A stretch of 45,680 nt of DNA from Acidobacteriota bacterium (GCA_022711715.1 JAKLEC010000007.1:1-45680), one strand, 5' to 3'. Counted from the first letter of the stretch, positions 1 to 8,754 are shown. The notes: generated from the letters alone by a model not told the origin. Program-made: numbers and translations.

Positions 1-2
1 GC

Positions 3-2798
3 CCCGGCGCCGGCGGCGGCGGCATGCTGGAGCTGCGCGGCGGCGACCGCTGGGAGCGCGGCGACCTCATCGCCCGCCTGGCCGCCATGGGCTACCAGGC
101 GCGCGAGGCGGTGGAGATCGCCGGCGATCTGGCCTGGCGCGGCAACGTGCTCGACGTCTTCCCGGTCGCCGCCGAGCGGCCGCTGCGCCTGGAGTTCGAG
201 GGCAGGCGCCTGGCCTCGCTGCGCGCCTTTGACCTGGAGACGCAGCGCTCCACCGGCACGCTCGAAAGCGCCCGCGTCGGCGAGAACCGCTACGCCCCGG
301 CGCCGGCAGCGGACTCGGCGTTCCTGACCGACCTGCTTCCCGGCTGCCGCGTGCTGGCCTCCAACCGCCGGCACCTCGAGGACGAGCACGGCAAGCTGCT
401 GGAGAACTTCCGCCGCATCCGCGAGGCAGTGGCCGGCGGCGGCGGCAGGCTTCCCGACGTCGGCCTCCTCTTCGACTTCCCCGTTGCCGGGCTGAAGGCG
501 GTCGACCTGGCCGACTTCGCCGCCGACCCGCTGGAGGAGCCCGAGGTGCGCATCCTGCCGCGGACGCTTGCCGAGCTGGCCGAGGCGGACATCGAGGACC
601 TGCGGCGCCGGTCCGCCCAGGGCTGGAGGCTGCTGGCCTTCGCCGCCGATGCCCGGCTGCTGGAGAACCTGCGCGGCCGCCTGCCCTCCCTGGAATGCCA
701 TTTCTTCAATGTCCCCTGCTCGTTCGAGAACCCGCGCCTGCGCCTGGCCTGCCTCACCGGCCGCGCCTATCGCCCGGCCGCGCCCGAGGAACGGCCGCGC
801 CGCGCCGCCAGCGAAGAGGAGTTCCGCGACATGGCCGAGGGCGACTGGGTGGTGCACCGCCGCCACGGCATCGGCCGCTTCGCCGGCTTCACCCGCCTGC
901 GCCTCGACGGCATGGGCGGCGAGTTCCTCAAGATCGAGTACCTCGACCGCGAGTACCTCTACGTGCCGCTGCACGAGCTGGAGGTGCTGCGGCGCTACAG
1001 CGGCAGCGAGGGGGCGGCGCCGGCGCTCGACCGCCTGGGCGGCAGGACCTGGCAGGCCAAGACCGAGCGCGCGCGCAAGGCCATCGTCCATTACACCCGC
1101 GAGCTGCTCGACCTGTACGCCATGCGCAAGTCGGTGCGCAAGACCGCGCTCGGCGCCGTCCCCGAGCTGGAGGAGAAGCTGCAGCAGGACTTCCGCTTCG
1201 TGGAGACCGAGGACCAGAAGCAGGCCATCGCCCGCGTGCTGGCCGACATGGAGGCCGATTTCCCCATGGACCGCCTGGTCTGCGGCGACGTCAGCTTCGG
1301 CAAGACCGAGGTGGCGCTGCGCGCCGCCCTGCGCGCCATGGCCAACGGCCGGCAGGTGGCCTTCCTGTGCCCGACCACCATCCTGGCCCTGCAGCACTTC
1401 CGCAACTTCGAGCGCCGCCTGGCCGCCTTCCCGCTGCGCCTGGCCATGCTGTCGCGGCTGGTGCCGGCGGCGGAGAAGAAGCGCGTCCTGGCCGGGCTGC
1501 GCAGCGGCGCCGTCGACCTGGTGGTGGGCACCCACTCGCTGCTGGCCAAGGGCGTGGAGTTCAAGCGCCTGGGGCTGTTCATCGTCGACGAGGAGCAGCG
1601 CTTCGGCGTCTTCCAGAAGGAGAAGCTCAAGAAGGGGCGCGAGAGCGTCGACGTCCTGACCCTGTCGGCCACGCCCATCCCGCGCACCCTGTCCATGGCC
1701 CTTTCGGGGCTGCAGGACATCTCGCTCATCCGCACGCCGCCGCTGGGCCGGCTGGCCATCCGCAACTACGTGGGGTTGTTCTCGCGCCAGGCGGTGGTCT
1801 CGGCCATCCTGCACGAGGTCGAGCGCGACGGCGCCGTCTTCGTCGTCTACAACCACATCGAGCGCATCTTCCGCTTCCGCGACCAGCTCGCCTCCTGGCT
1901 GCCCGACGTGCCCATCGTCGTGGTCCACGCCCAGATGCCGACCGCGGCCATCGAGCGCAACCTGATGGACTTCATCGCCGGCAAGTTCCGCGTCCTGCTC
2001 TCCACCACCATCATCGAGAACGGCATCGACATCCCGCGCGTCAACACCATGATCGTGCTCGACGCCGACCGCCTGGGGCTGACGCAGATGTACCAGCTGC
2101 GCGGCCGCATCGGCCGCTCCACTCGCCAGGCCTACGCCTACTTCCTGGTCGACGAGCGCAAAGGCGAGCTGAGCGAGCTGGCCAGGAAGCGCCTCGACGG
2201 CATCCGCGAGTTCTCGCAGCTGGGCGCCGGCTTCCGCCTGGCCGAGTTCGACCTGCACCTGCGCGGCGCCGGCGCGCTGCTGGGCAACCGCCAGCACGGC
2301 CATGTCGAGGCCCTGGGCTACGACTATTTCCTGGAGCTGCTGCGCCAGACCATCCGCTCCATGAAGGGCGAGGCCGCCGAGGAGCGGGAGCTCGCCCTGC
2401 GCGTCCGCTTCCCCTATGCCATCGGCGAGGAGTACATCGCCGGGACGAGCGAGCGCATCGCCGCCTACCGCCGCGTGCTGGAGGCCAAGGACGCCTTCGA
2501 GCTGCGCGTGCTGCGCGACGAGCTGCGCGACCGCTACGGCCAGATGCCGGCCGGCATGGAGAAGATCTTCTACGTGGGCGCGGTGAAGGTCTTCGCCCGC
2601 GCCTGCGCCTGGCGCCAGGCCGAGGTGTTCGCCGACCGCGTGCAGTTCGAGGCCGCGAGCGGGGCGGCCCCGCCGGCGGGGAAGGCCCGCGCCGTCCCGG
2701 GCCTGCGGCACCTGGAAGGGAACAACTACGAGCTGGAGTATGCTGGGCTGGACCAGTTCTTAGGGCTTGAGAAGGGGCTTAGAAGATTGTTCGGTTGA
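3..2798 (+). CDS. mfd: Transcription-repair coupling factor Mfd, 5' end cut by window
   Basis: ATP-dependent DNA translocase that removes stalled RNA polymerase and recruits nucleotide excision repair. The frame is open to the window edge. The first ATG (position 24) starts in sequence matching roughly residue 120 of normal ~1150-aa Mfd proteins, so about the first tenth is missing and that ATG is not the start. Numbering from it: UvrB-homology region at 1-200; RNA polymerase-interaction (CarD-like) domain near 270-330 with VVHRRHGIGRF; helicase lobe 1 with Walker A GDVSFGKT near 421-428 and DEEQ box near 522; lobe 2 with the TTIIENGIDIP and QLRGRIGRS motifs; C-terminal TRCF domain with the SERIAAYRR signature. 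All ATPase motifs look intact. Stop TGA at 2796. Family assignment is certain. Confidence 0.97.
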   Translation, partial: PGAGGGGMLELRGGDRWERGDLIARLAAMGYQAREAVEIAGDLAWRGNVLDVFPVAAERPLRLEFEGRRLASLRAFDLETQRSTGTLESARVGENRYAPAPAADSAFLTDLLPGCRVLASNRRHLEDEHGKLLENFRRIREAVAGGGGRLPDVGLLFDFPVAGLKAVDLADFAADPLEEPEVRILPRTLAELAEADIEDLRRRSAQGWRLLAFAADARLLENLRGRLPSLECHFFNVPCSFENPRLRLACLTGRAYRPAAPEERPRRAASEEEFRDMAEGDWVVHRRHGIGRFAGFTRLRLDGMGGEFLKIEYLDREYLYVPLHELEVLRRYSGSEGAAPALDRLGGRTWQAKTERARKAIVHYTRELLDLYAMRKSVRKTALGAVPELEEKLQQDFRFVETEDQKQAIARVLADMEADFPMDRLVCGDVSFGKTEVALRAALRAMANGRQVAFLCPTTILALQHFRNFERRLAAFPLRLAMLSRLVPAAEKKRVLAGLRSGAVDLVVGTHSLLAKGVEFKRLGLFIVDEEQRFGVFQKEKLKKGRESVDVLTLSATPIPRTLSMALSGLQDISLIRTPPLGRLAIRNYVGLFSRQAVVSAILHEVERDGAVFVVYNHIERIFRFRDQLASWLPDVPIVVVHAQMPTAAIERNLMDFIAGKFRVLLSTTIIENGIDIPRVNTMIVLDADRLGLTQMYQLRGRIGRSTRQAYAYFLVDERKGELSELARKRLDGIREFSQLGAGFRLAEFDLHLRGAGALLGNRQHGHVEALGYDYFLELLRQTIRSMKGEAAEERELALRVRFPYAIGEEYIAGTSERIAAYRRVLEAKDAFELRVLRDELRDRYGQMPAGMEKIFYVGAVKVFARACAWRQAEVFADRVQFEAASGAAPPAGKARAVPGLRHLEGNNYELEYAGLDQFLGLEKGLRRLFG

Positions 2799-2808
2799 AC
2801 TAGAAGGG

Positions 2809-2898
2809 CTTCAAGGTTCGACGTCCGAGGTTCGACGTTCGACGTAACGAAGGCCAATTCGCTTGGCTGCTGAAGATTTCTAGTCAGAGGCTGATCGT
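2809..2898. repeat. Dispersed intergenic repeat, copy A
   Basis: About 90 bp lying in the gap between the convergent 3' ends of mfd and the alpha/beta hydrolase. It is nearly identical to 10947-11089, apart from a 53-bp block present only in that copy. It contains TTCGACG three times, twice in direct tandem at 2831-2844. The shared part runs on to CTAGTCAG-GGCTGATCGT. It is followed at 2905-2931 by an iterated CACTGT/CACTAA word that reaches into the last codons of the hydrolase gene. Confidence 0.85.
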
Positions 2899-2927
2899 TC
2901 TTGCTGACACTGTCACTGTCACTAACA

Positions 2928-4166
2928 CTATTTGTTCTCGGTTTTTTGTTTGATCCAATCCGCCATTAATTGCAAACAATCCCGGCGGATGCCGGCCTGG
3001 TCGCCTTCCTCCAGGCCGTGGCCCGAGCCGGCGAACACCTTGACGGTGATGTCGGCGCCGGGATTGCGGCGGCGCGCCTCCTCGAGCACGGCCAGGCTGC
3101 GCCTCACCGGCACGTTCCGGTCCTTCTCGCCGTTGAGCACCAGCGCCGGGACCCTCAGCTCCAGCCAGTAGGGCAGCGGGTCGAAGCGGCCGTTCAGCTT
3201 CCAGAACTCGCCGTGGTTCCGGCGGATCTGGGCGGCGATGGCCGGCGCGGCCAGCGGCAGCAGCCAACGCGGCACGCCGGCGTCGCGCAGGTTGCACTCG
3301 TTCTCGTAGCGCATGGTGTCGTCCAGCACGGTGGCGCTCCCCGAGCTGAGGACGATGAAGCGCACCTTCTCCGACAGCGAGGCGGCCAGCGGCAGGACCC
3401 AGCCCCCCTGGCTGACGCCGACGAGGCCTACGCGCTCCGGATCGACGCCGCCGGTCGCGGCCAGCAGGTCGATCCCGGCCAGGGCGTCCCTGGCGTAGTC
3501 GGCGAAGGTCGAGGTCAGCCACTCGCCGCCCGACTTGCCGCAGCCGCGCTTGTCGGGCAGCAGGACGGCGCAGCCGCTGCGGGCCAGGAAGTCGGCGGTC
3601 TGCAGGTAATAGAGATAGTCGCGGATGCTGCGGCCCGAGCCGTGGACGAAGACCACGCCCGGCCAGGGACCCGGCGCGGACGGGCTCAGCAGCAGGCCGA
3701 CGAGCTCGACGCCTTCGCTGCGCCAGCGCACTTCGGCCTGGCCGTAGGCGGGATCAGGCCGTTTTGCCGCGGCATGCTCCCTACCGGCGGCGTCATGCCA
3801 GCGCATGCCGGTCACGACGCCGGCTGCGTCGTGCGCAAAGGAGACGCGGTACTCCTCCTTCGCGGCGTAGGGCTTCCAGGTGAACTCGTCGGCGCTGGCG
3901 GGGACGAGGTCGCCGCCGGCCAGCGGGTGGAAATCGTTCACCGTCAGGCCGCCGTAGGACCCCCAGGTCACCATCAGTTCGTGTCCGTCGTCGGCGAGGT
4001 AGAGGCCGGCCTTCTCGTCCAGCTTGAACGGTGACTGGTCGGGGATATTCCGCGTTTCGGGGCGAATTGGATCGAAGGGGATCAGGGCCGCGGCAAGGAG
4101 CGCCAGCAAGCCCAGCAGCACGACGGCGCCGGCAACGATGAACGCGATCCTGAGGAATTTGCGCAT
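2928..4166 (-). CDS. Membrane-anchored alpha/beta hydrolase
   Basis: 412 aa from the ATG at 4166, which has GGAGGG 6 bases upstream; a start at 4211 would add 15 residues and lacks such a site. One hydrophobic segment at residues 6-30 (signal anchor), then ~110 residues without a recognised domain, then an alpha/beta hydrolase fold. Oxyanion HGSG at 175-178, nucleophile elbow GVSQGG with Ser252, acid Asp349 in NGEKDR, His383 in GSGHG: a complete triad in the usual order. The family contains esterases, dienelactone hydrolases and prolyl peptidases; the substrate cannot be told. Probably faces the periplasm. First transcribed gene of no evident operon; followed by a convergent gap with repeat copy A. 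Confidence 0.88.
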   Translation of the reverse strand: MRKFLRIAFIVAGAVVLLGLLALLAAALIPFDPIRPETRNIPDQSPFKLDEKAGLYLADDGHELMVTWGSYGGLTVNDFHPLAGGDLVPASADEFTWKPYAAKEEYRVSFAHDAAGVVTGMRWHDAAGREHAAAKRPDPAYGQAEVRWRSEGVELVGLLLSPSAPGPWPGVVFVHGSGRSIRDYLYYLQTADFLARSGCAVLLPDKRGCGKSGGEWLTSTFADYARDALAGIDLLAATGGVDPERVGLVGVSQGGWVLPLAASLSEKVRFIVLSSGSATVLDDTMRYENECNLRDAGVPRWLLPLAAPAIAAQIRRNHGEFWKLNGRFDPLPYWLELRVPALVLNGEKDRNVPVRRSLAVLEEARRRNPGADITVKVFAGSGHGLEEGDQAGIRRDCLQLMADWIKQKTENK

Positions 4167-4237
4167 TGGCGACCCTCCATGGCCCCGATTCCCGTCATGG
4201 AAGTAACGCAAGGGAAGGAAGTTGAGTTCGCACGCAC

Positions 4238-4339
4238 GAAAAAGGTAAAAGGAAAAAGGTAAAAGGAAAAAGTGAAGAGTGTAGCGCTGCCGCGGACTGC
4301 TTCGCTGGACCTGTCAGCGTTTTTTACTTTTACCTTTAG
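4238..4339. repeat. Inverted repeat with AAAAGG-iterated arms
   Basis: Left arm 4238-4272 iterates a 14-base word (GGTAAAAGGAAAAA) about two and a half times. Right arm 4319-4339 is its approximate reverse complement (TTTTTTACTTTTACC). The ~45-base centre is ordinary GC-rich sequence. It lies between the hydrolase start and the terminator of the next gene. The same purine word appears at 9472-9591, 40616-40690 and 45321-45360. Confidence 0.7.
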
Positions 4340-4346
4340 AAGGCAT

Positions 4347-4375
4347 AAAAAAAGCCCTGCCCTTGCGGGCAGGGC
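4347..4375 (-). terminator. Rho-independent terminator of the 4403-4774 gene
   Basis: On the minus strand a perfect 9-bp stem (GCCCTGCCC pairing with GGGCAGGGC) closed by a GCAA tetraloop is followed directly by seven T. It starts 28 bases after the stop codon of the upstream minus-strand gene. This is the clearest intrinsic terminator in the window. Confidence 0.92.
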
Positions 4376-4402
4376 CGGGGAAGTGAGGAGGAAGAAGTAT
4401 TT

Positions 4403-4774
4403 CTATTGCTTGCCGGGAGACAGCGGCTCGATGGTGACGATCTCCTCCTGCGGGCCGCGCTTGGGGCAGCAGCGCAGGACGGTGATGGCGCCGGCTTTCT
4501 TGCCGGTCAGGCGGACGACCAGGTCGATCTCGTAGAGGCTGCCTTTCACGTTGCGCCACTCGCCCCTCTTCTCGATCACCAGTCCCTCGGCCTTCAGGTC
4601 GGTCTTGTCGATGTCCAGGGGGCAGGAGCGGTGGAAGCGGTCGACGCAGAGCTTGACCTCGATCCTGCCTTTGTCCTTCGCCGCCTTGGTCTCCACGGTC
4701 ACGTCGCAGGGGCGGAGCTGCGCCGCGCTTCCCATCAGCAGCAGCGTCGCCAGCAGGAGTATCGGCTTTTTCAT
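4403..4774 (-). CDS. Small exported protein of unknown function
   Basis: 123 aa from the second of two adjacent ATGs (4774), chosen because GAGG sits 5 bases before it and only 2 before the first. Signal peptide at residues 1-20 (KKP, then a Leu-rich core, cleavage near SAA). The mature part is basic and carries five cysteines: one near the mature N-terminus, two around the middle in CVDRFHRSC, and an adjacent pair CC in LRCCPKRG, so disulfides are likely in the periplasm. No family recognised. It is alone, with its own hairpin terminator 28 bases downstream. Confidence 0.7.
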   Translation of the reverse strand: MKKPILLLATLLLMGSAAQLRPCDVTVETKAAKDKGRIEVKLCVDRFHRSCPLDIDKTDLKAEGLVIEKRGEWRNVKGSLYEIDLVVRLTGKKAGAITVLRCCPKRGPQEEIVTIEPLSPGKQ

Positions 4775-4836
4775 CATGTCCTCACTGATTTAGACAATTG
4801 GCCGTTTCTTTTCTTGCGGAACAAACTGATCTCTTT

Positions 4837-4931
4837 GTGTTTGTGTTAGTGTTTGTGTTAGCAATAGCAAATTTACGAACTCTTTATTGTTCGTTCTCTG
4901 GCTTTCCTAACACGAACACTAACACAAACAC
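4837..4931. repeat. Long inverted repeat with GTGTTTGTGTTA arms
   Basis: Left arm 4837-4861 is the 12-base word GTGTTTGTGTTA twice plus G. Right arm 4907-4931 is its reverse complement with one mismatch in 25. The 45-base centre is AT-rich. Placed just after the stop of the NYN-LOTUS gene (minus strand), it could act as a strong transcript-end hairpin. The left arm recurs exactly at 8820-8844, with flanking similarity (CTCT before, AGCAA.AGCAA after). Confidence 0.85.
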
Positions 4932-4944
4932 GCCGTGTTCGCGG

Positions 4945-5838
4945 TTATTCCTTAAGGCGCACCCAGATGCCCGCCGAGGCGTCCTCCTCGTCGCGGCGCA
5001 CCTCGAAGTCGGGGAGCGACTTGATCAGCGACGACAGCTGGCGCTGGCCGAAGCTGCGCGGGTCGAAGCCGGGATCGAGCTGCTGCAGCGCCTTGCCCAT
5101 CGGGCCCAGGTTGGCCCAGCCGTTCTCCTGCACGACCATCTCGAAGGCCTCGCGCAGCAGCGGCATGGGGTCGGACCCGGCGTAGAGCGACTGCTGCTGC
5201 TGTTGCTCCTGGGGCTGGGGGGGCTGCTCCGGCGTCTCCAGCTGCTCCGGCTGCGCCTGCTGCTGGGGCTCCCCGCTCTTGGCGCCGCCGCTGCTGCGGC
5301 TGCCGCGTCCGCCGCGGCCGCGGTCCCGGCCGCGACCGCTGCGCTCATTGCGCTCGCGTTCCGAGCGCGAGGAGCTGTCGCGGCGCGGCGCCAGGTTCTC
5401 GGTGTAGATGAAGATGTCGCAGGCGTTGACGAACGATTTGGGGGTCTTCTTCTGGCCGATGCCCATGACGAAGAAGCCCTCCTCGCGGATGCGCGTGGCC
5501 AGCCGCGTGTAGTCGCTGTCCGAGGAAATGATGCAGAAGCCCTCGACGAAGCGGCGGTGCATGATGTCCATGGCGTCGATGATCAGGGCGCTGTCGGTGG
5601 CGTTCTTGCCCACCGTGTAGCGGAACTGCTGGATGGGCTGCACGGCGTGGTTGTGCAGGGCGTCCTTCCAGGAGTGCATGCTCGAGGTGGTCCAGTCGCC
5701 GTAGATGCGGCGGATGGTCACCGAGCCGTGCCGGCCCACCTCGGCCAGCATCTTGGGCAGCAGCGAGGCCTGGGCGTTGTCGCCGTCGATGAGGACGGCC
5801 ATCTTGGTGTCTTTGTTTTCTATTATGGGTTGTGCCAT
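4945..5838 (-). CDS. NYN (LabA/DUF88) domain protein with C-terminal OST-HTH/LOTUS domain
   Basis: 297 aa. Residues 13-148 form a PIN-like NYN nuclease domain. Its conserved acidic residues are all present: Asp18 and Asp20 in LIDGDN, Asp82 in NATDSALI, Asp107 and Asp109 in SSDSDYTRL. Residues 150-222 are a low-complexity linker, first Arg/Ser/Gly-rich and then Gln/Pro-rich. Residues 224-295 are an OST-HTH/LOTUS module, which in known members binds RNA (often G-quadruplex RNA). The protein is therefore a likely RNA-processing or RNA-binding enzyme in the cytoplasm; the target is unknown. Start supported by GGAGAG 4 bases upstream and by a consensus promoter at 5871-5899. Stand-alone gene. Confidence 0.92.
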   Translation of the reverse strand: MAQPIIENKDTKMAVLIDGDNAQASLLPKMLAEVGRHGSVTIRRIYGDWTTSSMHSWKDALHNHAVQPIQQFRYTVGKNATDSALIIDAMDIMHRRFVEGFCIISSDSDYTRLATRIREEGFFVMGIGQKKTPKSFVNACDIFIYTENLAPRRDSSSRSERERNERSGRGRDRGRGGRGSRSSGGAKSGEPQQQAQPEQLETPEQPPQPQEQQQQQSLYAGSDPMPLLREAFEMVVQENGWANLGPMGKALQQLDPGFDPRSFGQRQLSSLIKSLPDFEVRRDEEDASAGIWVRLKE

Positions 5839-5870
5839 TTTCTCTCCAATAGATCGTAAGGTAATGACTT

Positions 5871-5899
5871 AATTTAGCAGAGACGGCAGAACCTGTCAA
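5871..5899 (-). promoter_or_regulatory. Sigma70-like promoter of the NYN-LOTUS gene
   Basis: Read on the minus strand: TTGACA (5899-5894), 17-base spacer, TAAATT (5876-5871). The -35 is a perfect consensus. Predicted transcription start about 30 bases before the ATG at 5838, with the ribosome-binding site inside that leader. Confidence 0.75.
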
Positions 5900-5909
5900 G
5901 TAAGACATC

Positions 5910-6055
5910 GGCGCACGGCATACGGCGGACGGCAAGGCAATATCCGAACTGCACTACAGAGTGACTGGATAGCGAGTCCCTGGGGGCAGCACGTTTCTTT
6001 CAAAGATCGAGTTCTTGCTGCTGCCGTATGCCGTGCGCCGTCTGCCGTACGCCAG
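5910..6055. repeat. Inverted repeat with TACGGC/GCACGGC words
   Basis: A perfect 17-base inverted repeat (5910-5926 against 6023-6039) with ~96 bases between. Both arms continue as degenerate iterations of the same word (GGACGGC at 5926-5932; TCTGCCGTACGCC at 6041-6053). The same word family, as a single arm, is at 10892-10926. The element fills most of the gap between the NYN gene promoter and the stop of the DUF5916 gene. Confidence 0.85.
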
Positions 6056-6058
6056 TTT

Positions 6059-8677
6059 CTATAAGTTGAAATTGTACGTGAACTTCACCAGGAACACGTT
6101 GGTCGCCGGCAGGCGCAGCAGGTCGGCGAAGCCGTCGGCCAGGTCGAAGTTCCCGCGGCCGTTGTCGCCCGAGCGGCCGTGGCTCCAGACGGCGTAGACC
6201 GCCGCGCCCGGCCGGTACTCCCAGCGCAGCACCAGGTTGGAACGCAGCTCCATGACGCTGAAGTCGGGATCGGCGAAGGAATAGGCGGCGTTGCCCTCGT
6301 GCACGTGGAAGTCGCCGGCAACGGCGTCAAAGGCGATCTCGTTGCCCGCGAAGCGGTAAAAGCGGTCGGGGAACAGGGCGGCGCGGGGGTCGGTCACGCG
6401 CTTGAACGCGCCGTAGCGGCCGCGGCTCAGGAAAGGCTGGCCGTAGAACTGGATGGAGAGCTCGGGGGTGACGCAGAGGTTCAGGCGCATGGTGACGTAG
6501 AAGGTCTTCTGGTCCAGCTCGCCCAGGACGTAGCGGCTCTCGCCGGCGGCGTCCTCGGTGGCCACGTATTGGGCGAGGTTGCGGTTATGGTAGTAGCCGG
6601 GGGCCAGGCGCAGCGACAGGCGGCTGCCCGGCTGGTAGCTGAGGGACAGGTCCGCGCTGACGCTGCGCCGCGAGCCGTCGTCGGCGGAATAAACGGAGCC
6701 GCTCAGCGTGCCGTTGAGGCGCTGGCGCGAGTCGGAGTTGAGATAGCCCCAGACGTTCCAGCCCGGCGCGCAGCGCAGGGCGGGGCCACCGCGCAGGGCG
6801 CCGATCGAGAGGCTCGGCCCCTGGCGGTTGATGCCGAGGTTGATGCTCCAGTAGTTCCGGAACTGGGCCCAAAAATTAGTGTTGCCGCCGACGAAGATCG
6901 GTCCGCCCCCGAAATCGTAGCCCTTCCAGGCATTGAAGTTGATGTTGAACTGGTTGAGGATCCAGGCCGGCTTGGTGATCTGGTAGCCGGCCCAGCCCCA
7001 GGCCATGGCGGCGTCGCCGCGGGAAAGGTAGCCCATGTCGTTGAGCTCCAGGCCGGGCGAGCGCCAGGTGACGCCGCCGGCCCAGTTCAGGCGGCTGCCG
7101 CCGCTCCTGCCGATCTCGAAGTTGCCGCCCCAGCCGCCCAGCGACGTGCGCGCCGGGTCGTAGTCCAGGTGATCGGCGTCGGGGCGCTGGTAGTAATGGA
7201 CCGACGACCTCTGGGTGCGGTCGATCGCCTCGGCGCTGCCGCGCACCAGGCTGAAGACCGCCTTGGCCGAGACGTAGTAGCGGCGGTCCCTCCAGCTGTG
7301 GAACAGGTCGATGCCGCCGGCATAGGCCTGGCGATGCAGGAAGTCGAGCGGCTGGTCGTTGATGTCGCGGTTGACGGCGGTCACCATGGCGCCGACCACC
7401 GTCCGTCCTTCGCGCAGGTCCTGCTGGGCGCGCAGCATGAAGTAGTTGGTCAGCGGCTCTACCGTCTCGTCGCGCAGCCGCCCGCCGGAACTGACCACGG
7501 CCGATTCGCGTGCGGTCAGGCCGTCGAGGATGCCCAGCGAGAAGCCGCGGCGCGTCTTGCCGGTGACCTTGAAGGCGCCCAGGATGGATGTCGCCGTGGG
7601 CATGTCGAGATACTCGCCCGCGCCGGTCTCGGGCTCATGGCGCGGGGCGCGGCCGATGCGGCGGGAGTAGAACAGGTTGTCCATGCTGAAGTCGCCGTCG
7701 CCGCCCATGATCTGGAAGTTCAGGATGCTCCGGCCCTCGGTGAAGAAGGGGCGCTTCTCCTGGAAAAAGGTCTCGTAGGCGGTCAGGTTGACCTCCGAGG
7801 GATCGGCCTCGACCTGGCCGAAGTCGGGGTTGAGGGTGAAGTCGAGGGTGAGGTCGCTGGTCAGGCCGATCTTGCCGTCGAGGCCGCCCAGCAGGGCGGT
7901 TTCGCGGCCGCCGGCGAAGGGGTTGCCCGCCTCGCGCGGGGACAGCGCGGCCTGGGCCACGGCGTAGGGGACGATCTCCACCTGGTGCTGGGAGCGGATC
8001 CCCTTGAGCCCGCGCAGTTCGCCGAATTGGCTGACGAAGCCGGGCGCCTCCTTGGGGATGTGCTGCCAGGAGGAGAGCTCCTGCCGGCGGTACAGCATGC
8101 GCCGCACCTGCAGGCCGAAGGTCGCCTCGTCTCCCGCGGCAAAGCGGATCTGGCTGAAGGGAATCGCCATCTCGGCGGTCCAGCCGCCTTTGTCGACCGT
8201 CGTCTTGACGGTCCACAGCGGGTCCCAGGCCAGGTCCTGGCTGAGGCTGTCGCCGGAGAGGGTGCCGTCGGCCTTGACGCCGGCGGCGCTGACCTTGAAG
8301 CCGAAGGCGCTGCGCTTGTCGTGGTAGCTGTCGATGTACACCCCCAGGTGGTCGCCGTCGAGCTCGTCGCGGCGCGAGACGCGGCGGGCGATCGTTCCGG
8401 CCTGGCTGTCGTGGCAGCGGACCAGGACATAGAGGTTCTTTTCGTCATACATGACCTTGAACTCGGTGGCCTCGCCGGGAGCGGCGCCGCAGTCGGGGTC
8501 GGTCTGGGTGAAGCCGCCGGACCAGTCCGCCTTCTCCCAGCAGGGGTCGTCGCCGCGGCCGTCGATGGCCGGGGCGTGGGGGTTGATATGCTGGGCTATG
8601 CAGACCCTGGCGCCGGCGGCGTGGGCGGCCAGCGCGCCCAGCAGGGCTATCAGCAACGCGAACAATGCCTTCTTCAT
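6059..8677 (-). CDS. CBM9-like / DUF5916 outer-membrane-type protein
   Basis: 872 aa with an ideal AGGAGGAG site before the ATG. Signal peptide 1-20. Residues ~35-205 resemble the carbohydrate-binding family 9-like domain (PAIDGRGDDPCWEKAD at its start, then the FKVMYDEKNLYVLVRC strand). From ~225 on it matches DUF5916, with the diagnostic VEADPSEVNLTAYETFF and EKRPFFTEG segment near 285-315. The rest is a long series of alternating amphipathic strands with aromatic residues, ending in VKFTYNFNL, typical of an outer-membrane beta barrel. Members of this family in Acidobacteriota and Bacteroidota are of unproven function; a surface binding or transport role is inferred. Monocistronic. Confidence 0.9.
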   Translation of the reverse strand: MKKALFALLIALLGALAAHAAGARVCIAQHINPHAPAIDGRGDDPCWEKADWSGGFTQTDPDCGAAPGEATEFKVMYDEKNLYVLVRCHDSQAGTIARRVSRRDELDGDHLGVYIDSYHDKRSAFGFKVSAAGVKADGTLSGDSLSQDLAWDPLWTVKTTVDKGGWTAEMAIPFSQIRFAAGDEATFGLQVRRMLYRRQELSSWQHIPKEAPGFVSQFGELRGLKGIRSQHQVEIVPYAVAQAALSPREAGNPFAGGRETALLGGLDGKIGLTSDLTLDFTLNPDFGQVEADPSEVNLTAYETFFQEKRPFFTEGRSILNFQIMGGDGDFSMDNLFYSRRIGRAPRHEPETGAGEYLDMPTATSILGAFKVTGKTRRGFSLGILDGLTARESAVVSSGGRLRDETVEPLTNYFMLRAQQDLREGRTVVGAMVTAVNRDINDQPLDFLHRQAYAGGIDLFHSWRDRRYYVSAKAVFSLVRGSAEAIDRTQRSSVHYYQRPDADHLDYDPARTSLGGWGGNFEIGRSGGSRLNWAGGVTWRSPGLELNDMGYLSRGDAAMAWGWAGYQITKPAWILNQFNINFNAWKGYDFGGGPIFVGGNTNFWAQFRNYWSINLGINRQGPSLSIGALRGGPALRCAPGWNVWGYLNSDSRQRLNGTLSGSVYSADDGSRRSVSADLSLSYQPGSRLSLRLAPGYYHNRNLAQYVATEDAAGESRYVLGELDQKTFYVTMRLNLCVTPELSIQFYGQPFLSRGRYGAFKRVTDPRAALFPDRFYRFAGNEIAFDAVAGDFHVHEGNAAYSFADPDFSVMELRSNLVLRWEYRPGAAVYAVWSHGRSGDNGRGNFDLADGFADLLRLPATNVFLVKFTYNFNL

Positions 8678-8754
8678 GATCCTCCTCCTTGGGCTGGGCC
8701 TGGTTCCATTCAGTAATACATGCGGAAGGGGAGGAAGGTAACAGCTGAAGCTCA

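Noticed and set aside
695-2770. Long plus frame inside mfd
   Set aside because: Overlaps conserved Mfd motifs in another frame; Arg/Pro/Gly-rich, no domain.
24-2798. Mfd starting at the ATG at 24 as a complete short protein
   Set aside because: The frame is open to the left edge, and the first residues align within the UvrB-homology region, so the gene is simply cut by the window.
2809-2898. tRNA-like GGTTCGA in the repeat
   Set aside because: GGTTCGA resembles a T-arm, but there is no acceptor stem, D-arm or anticodon arm around it; it is part of the iterated word.
4237-4339. CRISPR array
   Set aside because: Repeat units abut each other without unique spacers of constant length, and no cas genes exist.
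6179-8716. Plus-strand open frame opposite the DUF5916 gene
   Set aside because: The opposite strand has a signal peptide, a diagnostic DUF5916 segment and an ideal ribosome-binding site; this frame has none.
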